Below, piece after piece: positions 1 through 9,879 of a stretch of 64,000 bases of DNA. Numbering within the stretch: the first letter of the stretch is position 1; each line of letters starts with the position of its first letter. This stretch comes from Vombatus ursinus (taxonomy: Eukaryota; Chordata; Mammalia; Diprotodontia; Vombatidae), in contig NW_020954626.1 in NCBI RefSeq assembly GCF_900497805.2, positions 5,587,959 through 5,651,958 of the forward strand, read 5' to 3'. The translations under genes and the position numbers were made by a program. The notes under the pieces are model-generated. The model made no database searches and was not told the origin of the DNA. It was given only the letters and a program-made list of their open reading frames with translations.

Positions 1-519
1 TCCACATGCTACAGTACTTTGATGTGATGGTATCTTTTAATCAAGTATACTTCTGTATCTTGTCATAAGAAAATAATCTGTTATTTTGATTCTTTTGCTT
101 TACTTACTCACAGCTTAATGAAGAAAAAATAGCACCACCGCCATGTACATTCACTTAGATGTGTTTTTGTTTTTTGATCAAAACATTACATTGGGTTCTG
201 GAGTAAGTTTGTTAGTCAAGTGCTCCTCCACTATGAAAATCCCATTAGTTGTTTCATTTTAGCTTAAATGATATGAACAAATTACTGTTTTGTGGAAGGA
301 ATCTTGTGGCTTAGAGAATACTAGTTTTGAGGCCCAGAAGTCAGACCACTATCAGCAATTATGAAAAGGAAATTGAGCCCCATTTTTGTTCTTCCATAGA
401 TGCCTCTGAATCCCTTAGTTTTCTAAGTATTTTTCAATCAACATCTATGGCCCTGCAGTCTACATATCAGGCTCTTCTTATATGTGAAAAATTCAGCTGT
501 TGAGTAAGCTTAAGTGGTT
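1..519. other. No feature recognised
   Basis: AT-rich sequence with no ORF, splice-flanked exon or repeat that I can name. Confidence 0.5.
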
Positions 520-650
520 CAAAGCACTGTGGCATAATAGTTGTAATACCAGATTGGTTGGTCAGTCTGTTGCATTAACTAGCATTGTGACCTTGGACGA
601 CTTATTTTATTTCTCTGGGCTTCAATCTTTTCACCTTTAAAGTGGGAAAG
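520..650 (+). mobile_element. MIR SINE remnant
   Basis: Contains the MIR core pattern: attgtgaccttgg, then ctctgggcttcaatctttt and a taaagtggga end. Diverged and truncated. Directly followed by a younger SINE in the opposite orientation. Confidence 0.6.
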
Positions 651-654
651 ACAT

Positions 655-870
655 TTGTTGTTCGGTCACGTCCAACTCTTTGTGACCCTATTTGTCCTTT
701 TCTTGGTAAAGATAATGGAGTGGTTTGCCACAGATGAGGAAACTAATGCAAATAGGGTTAAGTAACTTGCTCAGGGTCCTATAGCTAGTATGTGTCTGAG
801 GTTGTATTTGAACTTAGGTCTTCCTGACTCCAGGCCCAGCACTCTATTCATTATGCCACCTATCTGCCTG
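655..870 (-). mobile_element. RTE-tailed CORE-SINE (MAR1-like)
   Basis: Reads on the minus strand as a tRNA-like head (gcagataggtggcataatga), a CORE with ggcctggagtcagg, and a tail ending in gtgaccgaacaac. The tail contains the block that reads gtccaactctttgtgaccc on the + strand, shared with RTE/BovB 3' ends. Confidence 0.85.
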
Positions 871-885
871 GAGAAAGGTATAGTC

Positions 886-1005
886 TAGTGTCAGTTGTGC
901 TACGAACTAACTATATGACTTTTGACCTCATCTTCAGATGGGGGCTGGATCTGGTTGATCCCTAATCTCCAGAGTCTTTTCCAACTTTATATACAGGTTG
1001 TGACT
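886..1005 (+). mobile_element. MIR remnant (tail part)
   Basis: Weak match to MIR: catcttcagatgggggctgg followed by a ctccagagtcttttccaac tail resembling the usual 'aggtcccttccagctct'. Low similarity. Confidence 0.4.
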
Positions 1006-1064
1006 CCATAATCATTTATCCTGGGAAAAGAATTGATGCCTTCTTTGTGCTTGGCTGCTATGAA

Positions 1065-1215
1065 GGTAGTGTGGTATGGTCTAAACAGGGCAATGGAGAT
1101 AGGAAAATCTAGGTTCGTTTGAACCCTGCCTTTGATGCATACTGGCTAGTTGACTATGTGTAACTCATTTAACCTTTTAATCCTCTGGACAATTATCCAA
1201 GATTCTAAGTTACAA
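1065..1215 (+). mobile_element. MIR remnant
   Basis: Weak MIR pattern: gtatggtctaa head, gggttc-like box B (ggttcgtttgaaccctgcc), actcatttaacctttt. Ends where the L1 insertion begins. Confidence 0.45.
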
Positions 1216-1247
1216 AGGAAATATAGATCTGCATTTTTGCGGAAAAT

Positions 1248-1256
1248 AAAATTCTA
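1248..1256 (+). repeat. Left target-site duplication of the HAL1-like element
   Basis: AAAATTCTA, repeated at 4221-4229 directly after the poly(A) end. Its boundary is blurred by the A-rich tail, but attcta is outside the tail on both sides. Confidence 0.75.
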
Positions 1257-2031
1257 GAGGGGTAGAGCCAAGATGGTGGAGTGAAAGCAGTGACTTGCTT
1301 GAGCTCTCTCCCAAACCCCTCCAAATACCTGTTAAAATATGGCTCTAAAGTTCTAAAGCAGCAGAACCCACAAAAAGACAGAGTGAAACAAATTTCCAGC
1401 CTAAGACAACCTGGATGGTTGATTGGAAAGGTTTATTGCGCCGGACAGGGGGAGGAGCGCAGCTTGGCGTGGATGCGCAGGCCGCGGCACACCTGCAGCA
1501 GGCCTCAGAGGACTGAATTGTGAACAGCTGTGGCGGTTTCCAGACTTCTCAACCCAGGAATGCCAAAGACAACTTAGAAGGTCAATGGGAAAAGTCTGTG
1601 ACTGTGGTGAGAGAAGAAGCTTGATCTCAGCCACAACTCCTGAGCACAGGCCGCGGCTACCTCCTGAGCTTCCGGCCCACAGACTGAGGGGGAATCGAGT
1701 GCCTGATCAGAGGGGGATTGCAGGGATCTCTTTGCCAGTGCTGAGGCAGGAATCTCTTGCTTTGCCCGTGCTTGGATCTGGGTCACCATTCTGAGGGGTA
1801 GTCATGGGGCGAGGAGGAGCTCTGGTGTGGTGGAGCTTGTAGTGGTGGTGGAGAAGAAACACCTTGCCCCATATCATACCACCTTGGAAGAACTGAAAAT
1901 TTACAGGTCCCTAGAAGTATCTCTGAAAACAGCTGTATAAACCCCCAAAGCTTGGGACAGTACATTCTCCACATTAGAAGCAGACTCTTACCTTAACAAA
2001 GAGTTTAAAACTCAAGTAATTGGCCAGGATC
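1257..2031 (+). promoter_or_regulatory. 5' UTR/promoter region of the HAL1-like element
   Basis: 775 bp, more GC-rich than its surroundings around 1440-1740, leading to the ORF1 ATG. Two overlapping frames of about 80-120 codons occur here; I regard them as chance frames in GC-richer DNA. Confidence 0.6.
1268..1276 (+). promoter_or_regulatory. YY1-like site at the L1 5' end
   Basis: CCAAGATGG, about 12 bp into the element. The human L1 5' UTR carries a YY1 site (CAAGATGGC) at about the same place, where it fixes transcription start position. The same motif opens the L1 at 53821 (53831-53840) and, as CCAAGATAGC, the minus-strand L1 ending at 59822. Confidence 0.6.
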
Positions 2032-3114
2032 ATGAGTAAGCAGCACAAAAAGAGTCAGACTATATTATCTTACTTTGGTGACAAAGAAGATCAAAACATA
2101 CAACCAGAAGAAGACAACAAGGTCAAAGCTCCTACATCCAAAGCCTCTAAGAAAAATATGAATCAGCCCCAGGCCTTGGAAGAGCTCAAAAGGGATTTTG
2201 AGAAGCAAGTAAGAGAAGTAGAGGAAAAACTGGGAAGAGAAATGAGAGTGATGCAAGAAAATCATGAAAAGCAAGTTGATAGCTTGCTAAAGGAGACCCA
2301 AAAAAAAACTGAAGAAAATAACACCTTAAAAAATAGCCTAACCCAAATGGCAAAAGAGGTCCAAAAAGCCAATGAAGAGAAGAATGCCCTAAAGAGCAAA
2401 ATTGGACAAATGGAAAAGGAAGTCCAAAAGATTACTGAAGAAAATACTTCCTTAAAAATTAGAATAGACCAATTGGAAGCTAGTGACTTTATGGGAAATC
2501 AAGACACTGTAAAACAAATCCAAAAGAATGAAAAATTAGAAAACAATGTGAAATATCTCATTGGAAAAACAATTGACCTGGAAAATAGGTCCAGGAGAGA
2601 GAATTTAAAAATTATTGGACTATCTGAAAGCCATGATCAAAAAAAAAGCCTAGACATCATCTTTCAAGAAATTATCAAGGAAAACTGTCCTGATATTTTA
2701 GAACCAGAGGGCAAAATAGAAAATGAAAGAATCCACTGATCTCCTCCTGAAAGAGATCCCCAAAGGAAAACTCCTAGGAATATTGTAGCCAAATTCCAGA
2801 GTTCCCAGTTCAAGGAGAAAATATTACAAGCAGCCAGACAGAAACAATTCAAGTATTGTGGAAACACAATCAGGATAACACAAGATTTAGCAGCTTCTAT
2901 ATTAAGGGACCACAGGGCATGGAATATAATATTCTGGAGGGCCAAGGAGATAGGATTACAACCAAGAATCACCTACCCAGCAAAACTGAGTATAATCCTG
3001 CAGGGGAAAAAATGGTCATTCAGTGACATAGAGGACTTTCAAACATTCTTGATGAAAAGACCAGAGCTGAATAGAAAATTTGACTTTCCAATACAAGACT
3101 CAAGTGCAACATGA
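2032..3114 (+). pseudogene. L1 ORF1 (RNA-binding chaperone ORF1p), one in-frame stop
   Basis: ATG at 2032 (MSKQHKKSQ). The frame runs 360 codons to the TGA at 3112-3114, interrupted once by TGA at 2737-2739 (codon 236), after RIH and before SPPERD. CGA at that site would be the usual Arg, so CpG decay is the likely cause. Domains: a charged N-terminus; a coiled coil at about residues 45-155 with leucine heptads (EKQVREVEEKLGREM); an RRM near residues 185-220 with the family signature RRENLKIIGL; and a C-terminal domain at about 235-320 ending in the hallmark RITYPAKLS. In L1, ORF1p trimers coat the RNA and assist target-primed reverse transcription. No ORF2 follows. Confidence 0.9.
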
Positions 3115-3250
3115 AGAGATAAACAGGAAAGAGAAATCATAAGAGACTTATTAAGGTTGAACTGTTTACATTCCTGCATGGAAAGATGATATTCATAACT
3201 CATGAGACCTTTGTCAGTATTAGGGTAGTTGGAGGGAAAAAAATTATATG

Positions 3251-3254
3251 TATG

Positions 3255-3301
<47 letters not shown>

Positions 3302-3311
3302 NNNNNNNNNN

Positions 3312-3368
<57 letters not shown>

Positions 3369-3378
3369 GGATAGATAA
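3251..3378 (+). repeat. (GATA)n microsatellite with assembly gap
   Basis: More than 100 bp of gata units inside the inter-ORF region of the HAL1-like element. It is interrupted by a run of ten N at 3302-3311, so the true length is unknown. Confidence 0.95.
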
Positions 3379-3631
3379 ATAGATAGAGGGCACAGGGTGA
3401 GTTGAAGATGAAGGGGTCATATCTGGAGAATAAAATTAAGGGGTGAGAGAGAATTATACTGGGAGAAGGAGAAAGGGAGAGGTAGAATGGGGTAAATGAT
3501 CTCACAAAAAAAAAAACAGAGAAGGCTCTTACAGTGGAGGGGAAACGGGGAAGGCGAGAGGGAATGAGTGAATATTATTCTCATAGGATTTGACTTAAGC
3601 AGGGAATAACATATGTACTCAATTGGGTATG

Positions 3632-4215
3632 GAAATCTGTCTTACCCTACAGGAAAATAGGGGGAGAAGGGGACAAGAGAGCAGGGGAATGATAGAGGGC
3701 AGATTGGGAAAGAGGGTAATCAGAAGCAAACACTTCTGAGGAGGGACAGGGTCAAAAGAAAGAATAGAATAAATGGGGGGGCAGGATAGGATTAAAGGAA
3801 ATAGAGTTAGTTTTTCACAGCATGTCTACTATGGAAGTGTTTTGCATGACTGCACATGTATAACCTATATTGAGTTGCTTGCCTTTTCAATGAGGGTGGG
3901 TGGGGAGGGAGGAAGGGAGAAAATTTGGAACCCAAAGTTTTAGAAACACGTTTAAAAAAAATGTTTTCACATGCAACTGAGAAATAAGAAATACAGGAAA
4001 GGGGGTACAAAAATCTATCCTGCCCTACAGGAAAATAGAAGGGGAAGGGGTTAAGAGAAGGGGGGAGAGATAGAAGGGAAGGCAGACTTGGGGAAGGGAT
4101 ATTCAGAATGCATGCCATCTTGGGGTGGGCGGAGGGGCAAGATGGGGTGAAAATTTGGAACTCAAAATCTTGTGGAAATAAATGTTGAAAACTAAAAATA
4201 AATAAATTTATTAAT
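3632..4215 (+). repeat. Duplicated inter-ORF/3' UTR module within the HAL1-like element
   Basis: Unit 1 starts near 3632 (atctgtcttaccctacagga) and ends about 3990 after gaaaatttggaacccaaag. Unit 2 starts near 4008 (atctatcctgccctacagga), is internally shorter, and ends with gaaaatttggaactcaaaat before the poly(A). The paired start and end blocks show a tandem arrangement. Confidence 0.65.
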
Positions 4216-4220
4216 AAAAA

Positions 4221-4229
4221 AAAATTCTA
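4221..4229 (+). repeat. Right target-site duplication of the HAL1-like element
   Basis: AAAATTCTA, matching 1248-1256. Confidence 0.75.
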
Positions 4230-5265
4230 CCCTGGGATTCTTCTACATGGAGAAATTACAAGTCTATTCATTCACCTCTACTCTCTCCATCCTGTCCAAG
4301 GGTTTGGCTGCTATTTTCATGTATTCCATATATTTACATGCATATACCTGAATATTTCCATATAAGAAGAAAATGGAAATTTTATTGAATTGAATTGAGA
4401 TGTATCTTATTAGTACTGAGGCCCAGAAAAATCACTAGATGCTGTTAAAATAAAATCGTTGCAAAGATATTTACCAACAGAGAGCTAGTGAATTTTAGAA
4501 AATGCAGTAAATAAGTGACCAAAATGAATTTTAAAAGTGACAAGGTACATGAAATTCCCTCCATAAATATGTTAATCACATTCTATACCAATATCCCTGA
4601 AAAGCTATTCGTTATCTTAAAAAAACAAAAAACTTGTAAAATGTTTCTCTTAGAATGATCATTGATGAGATCCCCTATGTACTCCTTTTTCTGAAGTCAT
4701 CAATGTACACACAATATATTCCCCTCATACACAACATTTAGTCCAATTTATTTTAGCTTTGGGCTTGTTTTCTTTCTTGGGGGAACAGGCACTAATAAGA
4801 AAAGAGCAAATGACAGTTTCCTATACTGACATTGTCAGTGTTTCTCTATTATGATGTATTAGTCCATTTACCATAGTCTATTGTTTAAAGCATTTTCTGA
4901 AAGTAAACTGAGCTAATAAAACATATCCTAGAAATGGTTTGACAATTGAAAAATTATTTCTCAAGACACACAATAACTATGCTCTAAATCATGAGTTTAT
5001 ACTCATCAATCACATACACTAATGCCCAAAACATTTTTCCTATTGTATAGTCTTATATTTCAGAATTATTAAAAACAAATCTCTCCCTTAATTTTATGCC
5101 ATGTGGGTGCCATTTTTCTAAAAGCAAATCGCTCATATTACCATTTCATTATATGTGGACTCAATACAGATTGATCACAGATCTTGGAAAATCAAGTCAA
5201 AGACTCCTTATGGATGATAATATGTTTTTGTATTTGTATAACAATTCCTGTTATTTACAAAAAGG
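4230..5265. other. No feature recognised
   Basis: About 1 kb of AT-rich intronic DNA. No ORF over 60 codons looks coding and no known repeat is evident. Confidence 0.5.
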
Positions 5266-5400
5266 TAAGACAGTATGACATAGTGGATAGCCTACCTAGG
5301 GGAGTTAAAAAGATCTGGGGTCAGATTTTGCCTCTGATGTGTACCAGTTGTATAAGTGCAGGCAAATCATTAAACTTCCCTGATTTCAAGAAAATGACAA
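5266..5400 (+). mobile_element. Degenerate CORE-SINE
   Basis: Head-like cagtatgacatagtggatag, then ggggtcagattttgcctctg and gcaggcaaatcattaaactt, as in tRNA-headed marsupial SINEs. Strongly diverged. Confidence 0.5.
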
Positions 5401-5489
5401 AGACTTCAATTTAGCCATAGAGGTGGTAGGAGGGCTGGTAGAACTCATTGCTTTACTAATTTGACTTTAATAGCTGATGCTTACTACAT

Positions 5490-5690
5490 TTGATCTTCAA
5501 AACTTCTACTGATATAGATAGTGGAAGTATAGCTTTACCTTGAAGATTAGGGAACTGAGTCTCAGAAGGGTCCAATGCCTTCCTCAAGTCATAAGTTTAG
5601 GAAGTGGGAAACACGAACTTTGAACTTGTGTTTTCTGACTTCAATTCTCATCCTGATTCAGTAATACCACATGCTGATTTTATGAATGAC
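5490..5690 (-). mobile_element. MIR remnant
   Basis: Antisense MIR: gaactgagtctcagaagggt, ctcaagtcataagtttagga, gaactttgaacttgtgtttt, which correspond to 'aactgaggctcagagaggtt' and the following core. Confidence 0.6.
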
Positions 5691-5913
5691 AGTTTGTTAG
5701 TTCTATAGTTGGATAGTAGAATATTACTAACTTAGCAACTACTAATAAAGACTACCTTTAATATCCATATCTTTATTTTTTTTCCTGCGATGTATGTTTT
5801 AATTCAGAGTCTTGACAGTGATACACCAGAAACTCTTATTTTTGACACACCAAAATACAGTCACTTGAAAAAAACACTTTTTGTGACAAAGTGTAGAAGG
5901 TTTGGTCACATTG

Positions 5914-5926
5914 AAATCATAGAGAA
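5914..5926 (+). repeat. Left TSD of truncated L1
   Basis: AAATCATAGAGAA, identical to 6813-6825. Confidence 0.9.
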
Positions 5927-6812
5927 TTACATATGAAAAAATGCTCTAAATCACTATTGATTAGAGAAATGCAAATCAAAACAACTCTGAGGTACCACAT
6001 CACACCTATCAGAATGGCCAACATGACAAAACAGGAAAATGATAAATGTTGGAGAAGATGTGGGAAAATTGGAACACTAATGCATTGTTGGTGGAGTTGT
6101 GAAATGATCCAACCATTTTGGAAAGCAATTTGAAATTATGCCGAAAGGGCTATAAAAATGTGCATACCCTTTGATCCAGCAATAGCACTTCTAGGGCTAT
6201 ATCCCAAAGAGATCACACAAATGGGAAAAGGACCTACATGTATAAAAATATTCATAGCAGCTCTTTTTGTGGTGGCAAAGAATTGGAAATTGAGAGGATG
6301 CCCATCAATTGGGGAACGGCTGAGCAAGTTGTGGTATATGAATGTGATGGAATATTATTGTGCTATAAGAAATGGTGAACAGGCTGACTTCAGAAAAATC
6401 TGGAAAGACTTGTATGGTCTGATGCTGAGTGAAGTGAGCAGAACCAAGAGAACGTTGTACACAATAACAGTCATGTTGTACTATGACTAATATTGATAAA
6501 CTTAACCCTTCCTGGCAATAGAAGGAGCTAAGACATCTCCAGAGGCCTTGTGATGGAAAATGCTATCCACAGCCAAAGAAAGAACTATGGAAACTGAATT
6601 GTTATTTTTTTCTCTTCTGTTGAGTGTTGTTTCCTCTTTCTGATGGTTGCTCCTATTGGTTTTAATTTCTGCTTACAACATCACTAATGTGAAAATATGT
6701 TTAATATGAACATAAATGTATAGCCAGAGGGTGGTGGGGAGGAAGAGGGAGAAAAATTTAAAACTCAAGCATATGGAAGTGATTACTGATAAATCAAAAT
6801 AAATTAATAAAA
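5927..6812 (+). mobile_element. 5'-truncated L1 (ORF2 C-terminus and 3' UTR)
   Basis: An 886-bp insertion bounded by an exact 13-bp TSD. It starts inside the ORF2 C-terminal coding region and ends in an A-rich tail (aataaattaataaaaaaa). This is the usual product of incomplete target-primed reverse transcription. Confidence 0.92.
5933..6490 (+). pseudogene. L1 ORF2 C-terminal domain fragment
   Basis: About 185 codons of the ORF2p C-terminus, with the motifs [36 protein letters not shown] and WYMNVMEYYCAI known from mammalian L1. One in-frame TGA at 6131-6133 splits it; otherwise the frame is kept. The Cys-rich C-terminus aids RNA binding during retrotransposition. Endonuclease and reverse transcriptase are missing because of 5' truncation. 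Confidence 0.88.
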
Positions 6813-6825
6813 AAATCATAGAGAA
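6813..6825 (+). repeat. Right TSD of truncated L1
   Basis: AAATCATAGAGAA, identical to 5914-5926. Confidence 0.9.
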
Positions 6826-6967
6826 CTAGATAGAAATACTATCACAAACTCTAAGACCCATTATAGACATAAAAACTTTTTCCTAGTCCTTATTGTAATA
6901 TTGCACAGTGTAACTGCTACATAACAAACTAGTGTAGCAGAGAAATAATAGCAAACCCAACCACCAA

Positions 6968-7076
6968 TAAGAAAGAGAGAAAGGAAGAGGGACAGAGAGG
7001 GGTTGGAAGGTGAGGCCAGAGGGAGAGAGATATGGAGGAGAAGGAGAGAGGGAGAGGTAGAGAGAGAAAAAGAGAC
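6968..7076 (+). repeat. GA-rich low-complexity tract
   Basis: Purine-only stretches of gagaga/gggag units. Confidence 0.85.
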
Positions 7077-7642
7077 CACCACAGGTAACAGTTAAAATTC
7101 AATAATCAAGTCTACATCATTAGGCTTATTCAAACAATAACTTCCTATATCTTGCAGTGTGATTTAACTTTTACATAACCAAAATCAGGTTAAAATTAGC
7201 AGTAGAAATTTAAAAATTAAAATCAAAAGATTTAACTGATACAGTAGCAGATCTGATTAAACATCCTGAAAGATAAAAATTGATCAGGTATTTTTATAAA
7301 AATAATTTGCAAATTAAAAATAGTATTTAAATATGCAACTCTGTAGTCATGCAGTGTTTTATTTAAAAAAGCATTAAAACCAACAAAGAAAATGTTTATA
7401 AATGGTTTAAAGAAGGGTAATATTTTTCCAGAAGTTTTCTTAGAAGTCCATTTGCTTAATTTAGATGAAAGAATTTCCAAAGAAATTTGCATTTCTTCAA
7501 AATGCAAAAGATTTCCATGATTACAATGCATAAAGAGTAGCATGCTTAACTGGGGCATATCTTTATTTTTAAAAATGTCTAATGAACCCATGTAATTGCT
7601 CATATTCAGCATAATATTCAGCGCATGTATATATATGCAAGT
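7077..7642. other. No repeat recognised; one long chance-like frame on the minus strand
   Basis: AT-rich. A 142-codon open frame runs from 7660 to 7232 on the minus strand. Its peptide has no motif that I know and is rich in Ile/Phe/Leu/Asn, as expected from AT-rich DNA. In 128 kb of six-frame sequence such a length can arise by chance. Confidence 0.4.
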
Positions 7643-7893
7643 CAGTAGTGTTTCAGTCATGTCTGATTCTTTGTGACTCCATTTGAAGTTTTCTTGGCAA
7701 AGATACAGGAATGGTTTGTGCCATTTTCTTCTTTAGCTCATTTTAGAGATGAAGAAACTGAGGCAAACAGGGTTAAAAGACTTGTCTAAGGTGACACAGC
7801 TAATAATTGTCTGAGGCTGGATTTGAACCCGGGAAGATTGGTTTCCTGACTCCAGGCCTGGTGCTTCATCTGCTGCACCATGTAGCTGTCCCT
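7643..7893 (-). mobile_element. RTE-tailed CORE-SINE (MAR1-like)
   Basis: Minus-strand copy. The + strand shows the tail (gtcatgtctgattctttgtg), gaagaaactgaggcaaacag, ggtgacacagctaataattg and a tRNA-like head ending catgtagctgtccctg. Confidence 0.88.
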
Positions 7894-8189
7894 GTTATAT
7901 ATAACATAATCTTAAAAGGTAGAGTACTAATGTCAGTCTATGCACACATTGACTGATAGCCATTGTTCATCTTCTAGTAGACCTTGTAGATGAGTTTCTT
8001 GGGCTGGATTTCCTACTATACTGGCTAACTTTTGAGGGTATACCCCTGATCATTCTGCATATTGTACCTGACTGGGCAAGTTTAATTAAGGCCTTGTCCA
8101 TTGACCCATGTAAGTCCCCTCAATCATCTAGAAAGCCATGGAGGCAGTATTAAACACTGTTAAACTAGGTCCTTGTGAAGAAGGAAAAT
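7894..8189. other. No feature recognised
   Basis: No ORF or repeat evident. Confidence 0.45.
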
Positions 8190-8660
8190 TCAGTATACAA
8201 CTCTGCCTTCCCATTCTCTCCCACACACATTTCCTTTGCTTCTTCTTTTCATCGTGTCTCAGAGGGACAAGTATCCCCATTTCTTCCTAAAGTGAATCCT
8301 TCTGCCATTTTCATCAGCTCTAGGACCTTGTTCAAATATTTATTACACTTACTTCAGGTATCTCCAATCTTTCTCTCTTTACTAGCATCATCCCACATGC
8401 CTACAAACTGGCTTCTTCTATCTGCCTGTAAGCATGTTCAGGTTTCTCAAATCCTCCAAAAACAATTTTTTTCCAGTGCCCTTATAACCCATCCTAATTC
8501 TCTCCTCTTCATAACCATATTTCATGGGAAAAGTTGTCCATATTGGCTTCTTTTATAACCTTGTCATTTATTCTTCACTTGCATTTTGGCTTCTCTTCAT
8601 ACCACTCTGTTTCTCACAAAGGTCAACAACAGTATCTTCATCAGTAAATTCACTGTTCAG
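8190..8660 (+). mobile_element. L2 LINE fragment (reverse-transcriptase region)
   Basis: Diverged L2 sense strand. Near the end, gcattttggcttctcttcat and ctcacaaaggtcaacaacag match the RT segment that reads FxSGFRPxHSTETALxKVTND in L2/CR1 elements. The 127-codon open frame here (8175-8558) gives no recognisable protein. Confidence 0.55.
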
Positions 8661-8930
8661 TTAGGCAGCTTGGTGGTATAGTGGATAGAACATTGGGTCT
8701 GGGGTCAAGAAAACCTGAGTTCAAAACCAGCTTCAGATGCTCAATAGCTGTGTGACCCTGGGCAAGTAGCTTAACATCTGTCTCCCTCAGTTTTCTCAAC
8801 TATAAAATGGGAATAACAGCACCTACCTCATAGAGTTGTTTTGAGCATCAAACGAGATAATAGTTGTAAAGTGCTTAGCAGAGTGCCTGGCACATAGTAA
8901 GCTCTATATAAATGCCTCCTCCCTTGCCTC
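8661..8930 (+). mobile_element. MIR/THER1-like CORE-SINE, near full length
   Basis: Head ggcagcttggtggtatagtg, core tagctgtgtgaccctgggca, then aaaatgggaataacagcacc and the LINE-derived tail gtgcctggcacatagtaagc. Confidence 0.88.
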
Positions 8931-8986
8931 TTGACATTTCTGCAGCATTAGACTGTCAAATAACACTACTCCATATACTCATCATT

Positions 8987-9008
8987 TTTATATATATATA
9001 TATATACT
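8987..9008 (+). repeat. (TA)n microsatellite
   Basis: Short run of ta units following the SINE. Confidence 0.8.
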
Positions 9009-9024
9009 TCTTCCTTTGACTTTG

Positions 9025-9140
9025 AATCAATCAATAAGCATTTATTAAGCAGACAATCTGTCAGGTGCTATACTAGCTGTTGGGAATACAAATACAAAAA
9101 AAAAAAAGAAATAATCTGTGCTCTCAAGGAGCTTAGAGAC
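9025..9140 (-). mobile_element. L2 LINE 3' end
   Basis: caatcaataagcatttatta and caggtgctatactagctgtt are the reverse complement of the L2 3' terminus (…gtgcctggcacatagtagg…aataaatgcttattgattg). Confidence 0.75.
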
Positions 9141-9261
9141 ATCAGTCCCTCCAGATTCTCTTTCTGTCTCAATAAATAATTTCATGTTTGTCTCCTTCTC
9201 TAGTTCCTCATTCTTTTCCCAGTCATTTAAGGTGAATATCTACCAGTTTAGGGCATATATG

Positions 9262-9501
9262 TCATGTAGTGAATGCAGTGCCAAGCCTGGAGTTAGGAAG
9301 ATCTGAGTTTAGATCTGGCCTCAGACATTTACTAGCTGTGTGACCCTGGGCAAGTCATTTAACCCTGTTTGCCTCAGTTTCCTCATCTGTAAAATGAACT
9401 AGAGAAAGAAAGGACAAACCAGTCCAGTATCTCTGCCAAGAAAACCCCTAAAAGGGATCATGAAGAGTCAGACGCAACTAAAAATGACTCAACAACAACA
9501 A
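9262..9501 (+). mobile_element. RTE-tailed CORE-SINE (MAR1-like)
   Basis: agtgccaagcctggagttag, tgtgtgaccctgggcaagtc, cctcatctgtaaaatgaact, then tail catgaagagtcagacgcaac and aacaacaacaa. Confidence 0.9.
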
Positions 9502-9659
9502 AGCCACAAGCTTCTATCCTACACTCCTTTTTTTCCTCCATTATTCTTTCCTTTGACCTTCTCTTTCATTTCCAGGTTTCAAGCACAGTCTCTATGCAGC
9601 TCAATCCCAGATCTCTTCCCAGCCCTGATCTCTCTGCTAAGTTTTAGGTACTCATTTCC

Positions 9660-9872
9660 AGATGATATCGAATCCAGACTTAACACTTACTAGATGTATG
9701 ATCCAGGGCAAGTCACTTAAGCTCTGTTTGCTTCAGTTTCTTCATGTGTAAAATGGGGATAATAGCACCTACTTCCCAGGATTATTGTAAGGATCAAATG
9801 AGATAATATTCATGCAACACTTAGTACAGTGCCTGACATATAGAAGGTACTGTCTAAAGATTAGCTATTTTG
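9660..9872 (+). mobile_element. MIR/THER1-like SINE, 5' truncated
   Basis: ccagggcaagtcacttaagc, cttcatgtgtaaaatgggga, atcaaatgagataatattca, cagtgcctgacatatagaag. Confidence 0.8.
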
Positions 9873-9879
9873 TATTTTT

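Larger units (their letters stand above)
1257..4220 (+). mobile_element. Full-length HAL1-like (half-L1) retrotransposon: 5' UTR, ORF1, inter-ORF region, 3' UTR, no ORF2
   Basis: About 2.96 kb with a TSD. The 5' end (ggggtagagccaagatggtg) resembles L1 promoters. The 5' UTR runs to 2031, ORF1 2032-3114, and a purine-rich inter-ORF region to about 3810. The sequence then passes straight into the L1 3' UTR (catgtctactatggaag, as in the L1 3' end near 22300). All of ORF2 (endonuclease, reverse transcriptase, C-terminus) is absent. ORF1-only L1 derivatives are known in therian mammals as HAL1 and depend on the enzymes of complete L1s. The 3' part is duplicated: a second inter-ORF/3' UTR module lies at about 4005-4220. 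Only one stop interrupts ORF1, so this is a fairly young copy. Confidence 0.85.

Noticed and set aside
1281-1794. Overlapping 80- and 123-codon frames on the + strand
   Set aside because: They lie in the GC-richer 5' UTR of the HAL1-like element, with no known protein motif.
3200-3505. 101-codon minus frame rich in Ser-Ile-Tyr-Leu
   Set aside because: It is a translation of the (GATA)n repeat and spans the N gap.
3811-3820. tttttcacag at the HAL1 junction as a splice acceptor that removed ORF2
   Set aside because: The related L1 3' UTR near 22290 has the same pyrimidine-CAG stretch as native sequence. The deletion joins upstream of it and was not made at that AG.
8175-8558. 127-codon + frame
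   Set aside because: It overlaps a diverged L2 fragment, does not follow the L2 reading frame motifs, and has no other similarity.
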